A DNA stretch of 64,000 nt, taken from contig JASGEH010000069.1 in NCBI GenBank assembly GCA_047606565.1, positions 34,250 through 98,249 of the forward strand, read 5' to 3'. A model generated the notes under the pieces. That model saw nothing but the letters and a program-made list of their open reading frames with translations, did not search any database and was not told the origin of the DNA. Shown here piece by piece: positions 23,251 to 30,019 of this stretch; the stretch's first letter is position 1, and each line of letters starts with the position of its first letter. Source of the DNA: Comamonas_F sp047606565. GTDB lineage: Bacteria; Pseudomonadota; Gammaproteobacteria; Burkholderiales; Burkholderiaceae_C. Position numbers and translations under genes: made by a program.

Positions 23251-25075
23251 CCCCATCACGCTGGACGAATCCTCCATGGCCGCATCCCTTTCACCCGAGA
23301 TCGCCGACTACGTCCGCGATCTGGCCCGCAGGCTGGACGGCGCCCGCCACGGCCAGGCCGGGGCGCTGGTGGACGCTGCTGCGGCTTTCTTGGGCATGTC
23401 GCGGCAAACCGTCTATCGCCACTTGAAGGAATGCGCGGGCTGGGCCAGTGGCCGCAAGTGCCGCGCCGACAAGGGCAGCACCAGCGTGGATGCCGAAGCG
23501 CTGACCAAGCTGGCCGCAGCCCAACGCGAGGCCGTGCGCGACAACGGCAAGCAGACGCTGTTCACCACCACGGGCCGAGGCATTCTGGAACAGAACGGCA
23601 CCCGCCTGGGCGTGAGCAACAGCCAGCTCAATCGCCTGATGCGCGACCGCAAGCTGGGCGTCGCGGCCCAGCGCGTGGCCGACCCGGTGCAGCAACTGCG
23701 CGCGCTGCACCCCAACCATGTGCATGAGGTCGATCCGTCGCTGTGCCTGGTCTATTACCTCAAGGATCGCCAGCACATCATGCGCGACCGCGATTTCTAC
23801 AAGAACAAGCTGGAGAACTACGCGAAGGTGAAGTTCAAGGTCTTCCGCTACGTGCTCTACGACCGTGCCAGCGGTGCCATCGTGCCCTGGTATGTGGAGG
23901 CCGCAGGCGAAGACCAGCACAACTTGTTCGACTTTCTCATGTACGCCTGGGGCCAGCAGCCGGGTCGGCTGTTCCACGGCGTACCCAAGGTGATGCTGTG
24001 GGACAAGGGCAGCGCCAACCAGTCCGGCGCGATCAAGAACCTGCTGGAAGCCCTGGGCGTGCAGGCGCTCGACCACCAGGCGGGCAACGCCCGTGCCAAG
24101 GGTGGCGTCGAAGGTGCCAACAACATCGTCGAAACCCAGTTCGAGAGCCGCCTGCGGTTCGAGCCTGTCAACAGCGTGGCCGAACTCAACGCCGCCGCCA
24201 CGGCCTGGGCCGAAGCCTGGAACGCCGATCTGCTGCCCGGCCAGAACGCCAACCTGCGCCGCCAGGGCCTGGCCGGCCGCGTGAGCCGCTACGACCTGTG
24301 GCAGCTCATCACGGCCGAGCAGCTGCGGCGGCTGCCCGATGTGGACGTGTGCCGCGCGCTCATGGTTTCCAAGGCCGAGGAACGGCTGGTCAGGCCCAAT
24401 ATGACGGTGAGCTATCGCCACCCGCAGGCCGATGCCCCGGCGCTCTATAGCCTGCGCGGCCTGGAAGGTATCAACGTAGGCGACAAGATCATGGTGCGCG
24501 CGCTGGTCTATGGCAACAACGCCATCCAGATCCAGGTTCCACGCTACGACGGCGAGACGCTGACCTACCGCGTGGAGCCGGAGACTGAATACGACCGGTT
24601 CGGCATGCCGCTCTCGGCGGCAGTCATTGGTGAGGAATACAAGTCCATCGCCCGCACAGAAGCCCAGCATGCCGCCCACGCGATGGACACACAGGCCTAC
24701 CCCGGCCTGGACCCTGACCAGATCAAGGCCGCGCGCGACAAGAAGGCGGTTCCGTTCAACGGTGAGCTCAAGTCACACAGCTATCTGAAGGACGTGGAAA
24801 TCCCCACCTTCATCCCGCGCAGCGGCACCGAGATCGAAGCGCCCGCGCATGCCCAGGCTGCGGCTGCGCCGATGCTGGTCAACGTGACGGCGGCGCTGCT
24901 GCGCATCGCCAACGCGGTGCGGCGCAACCTGACCGAGTCCGAGCGCACGTTTTTGCGCACGCGCTTTGCCGACGGCGTGCCCGAAGACCAGCTCGACAGC
25001 CTGATCGACCAGTTCATCAACCCCGAGCCTGCCGCCGAGCCTGTGCGTGCCGCTGGCGGTCTCCGAGCGATCTAA
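23243..25075 (+). CDS. DDE transposase, MuA family
   Basis: A 610-residue transposase that integrates and replicates the phage by transposition. An N-terminal helix-turn-helix region (AAAFLGMSRQTVYRHLKECAGW, about 45-66) is followed by the integrase core (rve). The catalytic triad is read as Asp164 (HEVDPSL), Asp254 (LWDKGSA) and Glu290 (GGVEGAN): the last two are separated by exactly 35 residues, the D35E spacing. A beta-barrel segment (MTVSYRHPQ..., from about 395) and a C-terminal part, expected to bind the B ATPase, follow. The start at 23243 overlaps the previous stop; the in-frame extension upstream to 22964 is shadow. Confidence 0.95.
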   Translation: MTDPITLDESSMAASLSPEIADYVRDLARRLDGARHGQAGALVDAAAAFLGMSRQTVYRHLKECAGWASGRKCRADKGSTSVDAEALTKLAAAQREAVRDNGKQTLFTTTGRGILEQNGTRLGVSNSQLNRLMRDRKLGVAAQRVADPVQQLRALHPNHVHEVDPSLCLVYYLKDRQHIMRDRDFYKNKLENYAKVKFKVFRYVLYDRASGAIVPWYVEAAGEDQHNLFDFLMYAWGQQPGRLFHGVPKVMLWDKGSANQSGAIKNLLEALGVQALDHQAGNARAKGGVEGANNIVETQFESRLRFEPVNSVAELNAAATAWAEAWNADLLPGQNANLRRQGLAGRVSRYDLWQLITAEQLRRLPDVDVCRALMVSKAEERLVRPNMTVSYRHPQADAPALYSLRGLEGINVGDKIMVRALVYGNNAIQIQVPRYDGETLTYRVEPETEYDRFGMPLSAAVIGEEYKSIARTEAQHAAHAMDTQAYPGLDPDQIKAARDKKAVPFNGELKSHSYLKDVEIPTFIPRSGTEIEAPAHAQAAAAPMLVNVTAALLRIANAVRRNLTESERTFLRTRFADGVPEDQLDSLIDQFINPEPAAEPVRAAGGLRAI

Positions 25076-25084
25076 GAGGATTCG

Positions 25085-26350
25085 ATGACGGTTTCCAGCC
25101 CAAAACCGATTGCCCTGGGTGACCTCATGACGAGCGTCAACCTGTCGCAGACCTCCCTCGGCCGTGAGGTGGATGCGAGCCCCGGTTCGATCAACTTGAT
25201 CGTCCGCTACGACCGCTGGCCCAAACGAAGAGGTGGCGGTGAACAGAACCTGCGCGAGGCCATCGCTCGCGCTTTGCTGAGTCGTGGAGCCCCGGCCGAA
25301 TCGGTCTATGCCGCTCTGCGACTCGAAGAGTCGGCCAGGCAGCGCGTTGATTCCAGCCGCGACGCTGCCCGGCCTTCCCCGACCGAAGGCATTGCCGACG
25401 GTCATCCCTTGTTGAAGGACCCGTACATGCTACTACGCAAGCAAACCATCAACCGGGCCGCGCGCCAGCACTTCAAGCTGCTGCGCGACCCCTTTACCGA
25501 CGAGATGCTCGACGAGGCCGACGTCTTCGTCAGCGACGACATCCGCTACGTGCGCGCGTCCATGCGCCAGACCGCCAAGCACGGCGGCATGCTGGCCGTG
25601 GTGGGCGAGTCCGGCGGCGGCAAGAGCACGCTGCGCCAGGATCTGGCCGAATGGATCAACGTGTCGCACGAGCCGATCACCGTGATCGAGCCCTACGTGA
25701 TCGGCATGGAGGACAGCAACCGCAAGGGCAAGGCGCTGAAGTCGGCCGACATCACCGGTGCCGTGATCCGCGCCGTGGCGCCGGGCCAGCCGCTGCGCGC
25801 CAGCCTGCAGGACCGCGCCGGGCAGATGCACGACATCCTCAAGGCCAGCGCCCAGGTCGGCCGCAAGCATGTGCTGATCATCGAAGAGGCGCATTGCCTG
25901 GCGATCCCCACGCTCAAGCACCTGAAAAGGTTCTACGAGCTGCAGGACGGCTTCAAGAAGCTGCTGGCCATCATCCTGATCGGCCAGACCGAGCTGGGCT
26001 GGAAGCTCTCCGAGCACAACCCGGAAGTGCGCGAGGTGGTGCAGCGCTGCGAGCTGGTCAACCTGCCGCCGCTGGACAACCACGTCGAGGGCTACCTGCG
26101 CCACAAGCTCGGTCGCGCGGGCCTGGAATTCGACGCACTCATCGCGCCCGGCGCGGTCGACGAGATCCGCGCGCGGCTGCGCACCAATGTGCAGGAGGTG
26201 CGGCGCGGCAAGCGCGAGACGCGCGCGGCCAGCCTGTGCTACCCGCTGGCCATCAACAACCTGGTGAGCGCCGCCATGAACGAGGCCGTCAAGATCGGCG
26301 AGCCGCGCATCACGGCCGAGCTGATCGCGGCGGCGGTGGGGGGCGAGTGA
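25085..26350 (+). CDS. Transposition ATPase, MuB family
   Basis: A 421-residue AAA ATPase. The N-terminal ~75 residues form a helix-turn-helix-like module (LSQTSLGREVDASPGSINLIVRYDRWPKR) resembling the HTH domain of MuB. Walker A is GESGGGKST (174-182, Lys180); Walker B is VLIIEEAHC. A sensor-type segment ILIGQTELGWKLSE follows. It selects target DNA and activates the transposase, and protects the phage genome from self-insertion. It starts 9 bp after the transposase stop; its stop overlaps the next start (TGATG). Confidence 0.95.
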   Translation: MTVSSPKPIALGDLMTSVNLSQTSLGREVDASPGSINLIVRYDRWPKRRGGGEQNLREAIARALLSRGAPAESVYAALRLEESARQRVDSSRDAARPSPTEGIADGHPLLKDPYMLLRKQTINRAARQHFKLLRDPFTDEMLDEADVFVSDDIRYVRASMRQTAKHGGMLAVVGESGGGKSTLRQDLAEWINVSHEPITVIEPYVIGMEDSNRKGKALKSADITGAVIRAVAPGQPLRASLQDRAGQMHDILKASAQVGRKHVLIIEEAHCLAIPTLKHLKRFYELQDGFKKLLAIILIGQTELGWKLSEHNPEVREVVQRCELVNLPPLDNHVEGYLRHKLGRAGLEFDALIAPGAVDEIRARLRTNVQEVRRGKRETRAASLCYPLAINNLVSAAMNEAVKIGEPRITAELIAAAVGGE

Positions 26351-26652
26351 TGGACAACCGCCACCCCTTCGGCCACTACCGCGAGTTCGTCCTGTCGGAT
26401 GGCACCAGCGGTTCCCTCGAGTGCGCCCACGTCGTGCTGGACGGCCGTTTCACGCGCTTCCTGTGGATCGAGCTGTACGACGCGCACGGCGAATGCCTGA
26501 TGAGCGCCTGCAAGCTCAACCCGCACCGCCGCTGGCGCTCGGGCCGGTGCATCCCGGACCGCACGCTGTTCGAGCAGATCCGCAGCATGCCGGGCTACAT
26601 GCCCGGCCGGTGGGCGCGCATCGAAATCCAGGACGGGAGGGCTGCAGCATGA
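26350..26652 (+). CDS. Small early phage protein
   Basis: A 100-residue protein beginning MDNRHPFGHYREFVLSDG, with a beta-strand-like pattern (SLECAHVVLDGRFTRFLWIELYDAHGECL). It overlaps the ATPase stop by one base and the next gene by 4 bp, so it is translationally coupled. No family recognised; it is too hydrophilic for a membrane protein. Confidence 0.7.
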   Translation: MDNRHPFGHYREFVLSDGTSGSLECAHVVLDGRFTRFLWIELYDAHGECLMSACKLNPHRRWRSGRCIPDRTLFEQIRSMPGYMPGRWARIEIQDGRAAA

Positions 26653-26822
26653 CCAACCGCCTGACCTGGATCAAGCGCCGCGCCCGGCGTCTCGAAGCCG
26701 CCTTCGGCACGCCGCGCCGCGTGGCCATTGGCGAGGCCATCATGGACTGCAATGCCTTCGCGGGCACGCGCGTGCTGCGCGTCGTCGGCGCCGCATCGCG
26801 GCTGGAAAGGATGGCGGCATGA
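26649..26822 (+). CDS. Very small basic early protein
   Basis: Fifty-seven residues, Arg-rich (MTNRLTWIKRRARRLEAAFG...), with ATGA overlaps at both ends (26649-26652 and 26819-26822). The unbroken chain of overlapping starts and stops argues for real translation. Function unknown; the basic N-terminus might bind nucleic acid. Confidence 0.62.
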   Translation: MTNRLTWIKRRARRLEAAFGTPRRVAIGEAIMDCNAFAGTRVLRVVGAASRLERMAA

Positions 26823-27076
26823 AGCGCTTTCCCTTTGCCCCTGGCACGCTCCAGGGCGGCTCGCGCTTCAAGGCCCGCCTGGCCCGCGTCCGCCGCTGGC
26901 TGGTGCGCCATTCGGACGCGCTGGGCCTGGTGCTGATCCTGACCGCGTTCGCGGGCTGGTGTTTCGGCCTGGAAGGCTGGGCCATGTGGCTGCTGCTGGC
27001 GGCCAGCTTCGGCGGCGTGCTGGGCCTGGAACGGCTGGAGCGTGCCGACGACCGCCGCGCACTGGAGGACTTGTGA
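26819..27076 (+). CDS. Small early membrane protein
   Basis: Eighty-five residues: a basic amphipathic N-terminus (RFKARLARVRRWLVRH) and two closely spaced hydrophobic segments (ALGLVLILTAFAGWCFGL; AMWLLLAASFGGVLGL), ending with an acidic tail. It overlaps both neighbours. No family recognised. A small inner-membrane protein in the early region could alter host physiology after infection. Confidence 0.68.
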   Translation: MKRFPFAPGTLQGGSRFKARLARVRRWLVRHSDALGLVLILTAFAGWCFGLEGWAMWLLLAASFGGVLGLERLERADDRRALEDL

Positions 27077-27684
27077 TCAACATCACTTGCCCCTCCTGCA
27101 ACGCCGATATGGACCTGGACGTGGCCCTGGCGCATGACGAACTGCGCGCGGCGGTGGCCGAGATCATCACGGTCTCGCTGCCGCTGGGCCGGCAGGTTCT
27201 GCGCTACGCCAACCTGTTCAAGCCGCGCAAGAACAAGATGCGGCCAGACCGGCTGGCCCGTCTCATCGGCCAGCTCGCGCCCGATCTGCAGCGCCAGGCC
27301 ATCACCCACAACGGCCGCGAATGGACGGTGCCGCATGCGGCGTGGGAGGCGGGCTTCAACGCCATGCTGGAGCGCGCGGCCAGCGGCAAATTCACCTTGC
27401 CGCTGGAGAGCCACGGCTACCTCTACGCCACGCTCGCCAGCCAGGCCGACAAGGCCGAGGGCCAGGCCGAAGCGCAGACCGAGAGCGACCGCCGCGTCGT
27501 CCCACGCCGCGACAACGTGCAAATCCACGGCCAGACGCTGCCCATCGGCGACGCCCTGCAGGTCGCCTTCGCCAGGCGCGACCCCGCGCTGGCCAAGCTG
27601 GACGCCGACAGCCGCAACGCCGCGCCCGCACCCGATCACATCAAGGCCAGGTTGGCCGCACTCAAGAAAGGAGGTCAGGCATGA
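27073..27684 (+). CDS. Phage early protein with N-terminal CxxC
   Basis: A 203-residue protein starting at GTG 27073, which overlaps the previous TGA and has GGAGG five bases upstream. The N-terminus INITCPSCNADMDLDVAL has one CxxC pair, a half zinc-knuckle. The middle (LFKPRKNKMRPDRLARLIGQLAPDLQ) and the rest are helical. Similar proteins occur next to DUF3164 genes in B3/BcepMu-like phages. Role not known. Confidence 0.72.
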   Translation: MINITCPSCNADMDLDVALAHDELRAAVAEIITVSLPLGRQVLRYANLFKPRKNKMRPDRLARLIGQLAPDLQRQAITHNGREWTVPHAAWEAGFNAMLERAASGKFTLPLESHGYLYATLASQADKAEGQAEAQTESDRRVVPRRDNVQIHGQTLPIGDALQVAFARRDPALAKLDADSRNAAPAPDHIKARLAALKKGGQA

Positions 27685-28298
27685 CCGAGAAAACCATTCC
27701 CGAAGGCCACAAGCGCGACGCGCAGGGGCGGCTCGTGCCCATCAGCCTGATCAAGCCCATCGACCTGGCGCGCGACGAGCTGGTTCTGGAGATCGCCGCC
27801 ACGGCGCGCAAGCTCAACGCTGCCATGGCGCAGGCCAAGGCCCAGATCTTCGCGGACGCCGCCGCCTTCGTCGACTTGTCGGCCGAGCAATACGGCGTGC
27901 ATCTCGGCGGCAAGAAGGGCAACGTCACGCTCAACGCCTTCGACGGCAGCATCCGCGTGCAGATCGCCACGGCCGAGTCGTTGTCCTTTGACGAGCGCCT
28001 GCAGGCCGCCAAGGCGCTGATCGACGAGTGCATCGGCGAGTGGGTGAAAGACAGCCGCCCCGAGATCGCCGTGCTGGTGCAGGACGCCTTCCGCACCGAC
28101 CGCGACGGCAAGCTCAGCGCCGGCCGCATCCTGGGCCTGCGCCGCCTCGACATCCAGGACGAGCGCTGGCAGCGCGCCATGAAGGCCATCGGCGAATCCG
28201 TCCAGGTCACCGGCTCCAAGCAGTACGTGCGCGTGTACGAGCGCGTGGGGCAGACCGATACCTATCAACCCATCGCCTTGGACATCGCCGCCGTATAG
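27681..28298 (+). CDS. DUF3164 family phage protein
   Basis: A 205-residue protein: KRDAQGRLVPISLIKPIDLARDELVLEIAATARKL, FADAAAFVDLSAEQYGVHLGGKKGNVTLNAFDGSIRVQIA and the C-terminal GLRRLDIQDERWQRAMKAIGESVQV, all typical of DUF3164. The ribosome binding site AAGGAGGT six bases before the ATG is near-perfect, so it is probably one of the most strongly translated early genes. Found in most transposable phages; function not established. Confidence 0.88.
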   Translation: MTEKTIPEGHKRDAQGRLVPISLIKPIDLARDELVLEIAATARKLNAAMAQAKAQIFADAAAFVDLSAEQYGVHLGGKKGNVTLNAFDGSIRVQIATAESLSFDERLQAAKALIDECIGEWVKDSRPEIAVLVQDAFRTDRDGKLSAGRILGLRRLDIQDERWQRAMKAIGESVQVTGSKQYVRVYERVGQTDTYQPIALDIAAV

Positions 28299-28368
28299 CT
28301 GACGGGCGTGGCGGCACGCGGCCGCTGCTTTCCGTCAACACCCCCTTTCTCAACCTGGAATTTTCATC

Positions 28369-28641
28369 ATGAACAAGACCGATCTGATCCAACACATCGC
28401 CGCCGAGGCTGAAATCTCCAAGGCTGCGGCCGAGCGTGCCCTGGAGGCCTTCACCGATGCCATCAAGACCACGCTCAAGAAGGGCGGCACGGTGGGCCTG
28501 GTGGGCTTCGGCACCTTCCTGGCGGCCAAGCGGCCGGCGCGCACGGGCCGCAACCCGCGCACCGGCGAGGCCGTGAAGATCGCGGCCCGCAAGGCGGTGA
28601 AGTTCACCGCCGGCAAGGGCCTCAAGGACGCCGTCAACTGA
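28369..28641 (+). CDS. HU-family DNA-binding protein
   Basis: A 90-residue HU: MNKTDLIQHIAAEAEISKAAAERALEAF, the hinge GTVGLVGFGTFLAAKRPARTGRNPRTGEAVKI with the DNA-contacting RxGRNPxTG arm, and AVKFTAGKGLKDAVN at the end. It bends DNA as a dimer. In Mu, host HU is required for assembly of the transposition complex, so a phage-borne copy may make transposition independent of host HU. It stands apart from its neighbours by ~70 bp on each side. Confidence 0.93.
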   Translation: MNKTDLIQHIAAEAEISKAAAERALEAFTDAIKTTLKKGGTVGLVGFGTFLAAKRPARTGRNPRTGEAVKIAARKAVKFTAGKGLKDAVN

Positions 28642-28706
28642 TCCCGCACGTTCTCTGGAGCGCCTTGCCTGCAGGGCGTTCTGGTGAGCACCAGGACCTC
28701 CTCATC

Positions 28707-29423
28707 ATGACCACGACGACACCTCATCCCGCCGCCGCTGCCCGACGCGCCCAGCTCATCCGGCTGATCCACGTCGGCCGGCGCGACCTGGAGCAGCGCG
28801 GCCAGATGGACGAGCCGACCTACCGCACCCTGCTGCGCACGGCGAGCGGCGGCAAGGCCGATTCCTCGGTCGCCATGACTGTTCCGATGCTGGAGCGCGC
28901 GCTCGACCAGCTCAAGCGCGCCGGTTTCAAGGTGCGCGCGAAGGCCGGCAGCAAGGCCCGGCCCGACCGCGTGCAGACGCCGTCGCCGGAGGCCCGCAAG
29001 GTGCGCGCGCTGTGGCTGTTCCTGCACCATCTGGGGGCCGTGCGCGATCCGTCGGAACGGGCGCTGGCGGCCTACGTCAAGCGCATCGGCAAGGTTGACG
29101 ACCTGCACTGGGCACGCGGCGTGCGCTGGGATCTGCCCGAAGCCCGCGACCGCATGGAACTGATCATCGAGACGCTCAAGAAGTGGGCGATGCGCTATCT
29201 GCCCGGCGCCATCCAGGCCTTGCTGGCCGAGGCCGGCGCGCGGCACCAGGTCCATCCGCTCAACCAAGCCCAGCAGGAGGCCGCGCAGCGCGCCTTCAAC
29301 TGTATCCGCGATGCCGAGGGTTTCGACATGCACTGGGCGGCGTGGGAGCGCCTGGCCGAGGCGTTGGGCCGACCGATCCACGCCGATCTCCGCCCCGTTT
29401 CTGCCCGGAAGGCCGCCCAATGA
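28707..29423 (+). CDS. gemA: GemA-like regulatory protein (Mu gp16, DUF1018)
   Basis: A 238-residue protein of the gp16/GemA family: RRAQLIRLIHVGRRDLEQRGQMDEPTYRTLLRTASGGKADSSVAMTVPMLERALDQLKRAGFKV is the diagnostic N-terminal segment; PEARKVRALWLFLHHLGAVRDPSERALAAYVKR is the second helical module. GemA in Mu influences host gene expression and DNA topology. The start at 28707 is chosen since the upstream in-frame part from 28665 lacks similarity. It overlaps the Mor gene by 4 bp, an order conserved in transposable phages. Confidence 0.9.
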   Translation: MTTTTPHPAAAARRAQLIRLIHVGRRDLEQRGQMDEPTYRTLLRTASGGKADSSVAMTVPMLERALDQLKRAGFKVRAKAGSKARPDRVQTPSPEARKVRALWLFLHHLGAVRDPSERALAAYVKRIGKVDDLHWARGVRWDLPEARDRMELIIETLKKWAMRYLPGAIQALLAEAGARHQVHPLNQAQQEAAQRAFNCIRDAEGFDMHWAAWERLAEALGRPIHADLRPVSARKAAQ

Positions 29424-29803
29424 GCACGAGCCACGAAAACCGCATGGCCCGCCGCCGCCACGAGCTGCTGCAAGACGTCGTCGACCTGTTCAAGCGCCAC
29501 CTGGCCAGCTACGACCTGCCCGAGGCCGCCGCCGACGCCATCGCCAACCACGCCGCCGACCGCCTGGCCGACCACTGGGGCGGCCAGCTCATCAGCATCC
29601 CCAAGGATTTCCTGTGGCGCCTGTCCCAGGTCGAACAGGAAATCTACGCCGCTTTCACGGGCACCAACTACGACGTGCTCGCCCAGCAGTACCATATGAC
29701 CGAGCGCGGCATCCGCATGCTCATCAACCGCGTCCGCACCAAGCTCGCCGCCCAGAACCCGACCCAGCAGGGCGACATGTTCACCGCCCCCGAGGCCGAC
29801 TGA
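29420..29803 (+). CDS. mor: Mor-type middle transcription activator
   Basis: A 127-residue activator of the Mor/C family: HELLQDVVDLFKRHLASYDLPEAAADAIANHAADRLADHWGGQLISIPK is the dimerisation part; EQEIYAAFTGTNYDVLAQQYHMTERGIRMLINRVRTKLA carries the C-terminal helix-turn-helix. Mor turns on middle or late transcription. It is the last phage gene on the right. No separate C gene is visible, so this protein may control late genes directly; they start nearly 10 kb away on the other arm. Confidence 0.9.
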   Translation: MSTSHENRMARRRHELLQDVVDLFKRHLASYDLPEAAADAIANHAADRLADHWGGQLISIPKDFLWRLSQVEQEIYAAFTGTNYDVLAQQYHMTERGIRMLINRVRTKLAAQNPTQQGDMFTAPEAD

Positions 29804-29818
29804 CCCTCCTGGGCGCCC

Positions 29819-29937
29819 GTTACACCTGCTGTAACCGCCTTACAAGCGCCCACACCACCCCATCCCTCCCAGTCCCAGGAAATCCCGGTTTATCTCACCA
29901 GATGACCCTGGGTTTATCTCTCTCTTCTTCAACTACA
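29819..29937. other. Right prophage end with transposase-site-like repeats (boundary approximate)
   Basis: Non-coding DNA after the last phage gene. A perfect dyad GTTACA-N5-TGTAAC lies at 29819-29835, with CTTACAAGCG at 29839-29848; both resemble a second copy at 20936-20965. Two direct repeats GGTTTATCTC lie at 29887-29896 and 29911-29920, 24 bp apart, as expected of multiple transposase end sites. The likely end is the CA at 29936-29937, since Mu-type elements end in TG...CA. The flanking 5-bp target duplication cannot be tested without the left end. Confidence 0.45.
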
Positions 29938-29944
29938 GCCCGGT

Positions 29945-29965
29945 TAATAGAATGATTCGCAATTG
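29945..29965 (+). promoter_or_regulatory. Fur-box-like site upstream of siderophore receptor
   Basis: AATGATTCGCAATT (29951-29964) reads on the other strand as ATTGCGAATCATT, which shares the AATCATT core of Fur boxes and the TTGCGAATCATTC form common in beta-proteobacteria. It lies 55 bp before the receptor start at 30020. Match to the 19-bp consensus is partial (about 10-12 positions), so the call rests also on the iron-uptake operon behind it. Confidence 0.5.
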
Positions 29966-30019
29966 AATTCACTCACCGGGCGGCACAGGCGGTCGCTCTT
30001 TTTTCGTCCGCGCTCACCG

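Larger units (their letters stand above)
1..29937. mobile_element. Mu-like transposable prophage (left end outside window)
   Basis: A continuous set of transposable-phage genes fills this stretch: DDE transposase A, ATPase B, GemA and Mor-type activator, then Mu gp26-gp37 homologues (terminase, portal, MuF, gpG, protease, major head, DUF1320). The late genes run leftward and the early genes rightward, diverging at about 20.6 kb. From memory this matches BcepMu rather than Mu itself, where early and late genes are collinear. The right boundary is inferred: the last phage gene stops at 29803 and a host TonB-receptor promoter begins near 29945. A CA dinucleotide at 29936-29937, as expected of a Mu-type end, is the best candidate. 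The left end and the target duplication are not visible. Confidence 0.93.
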
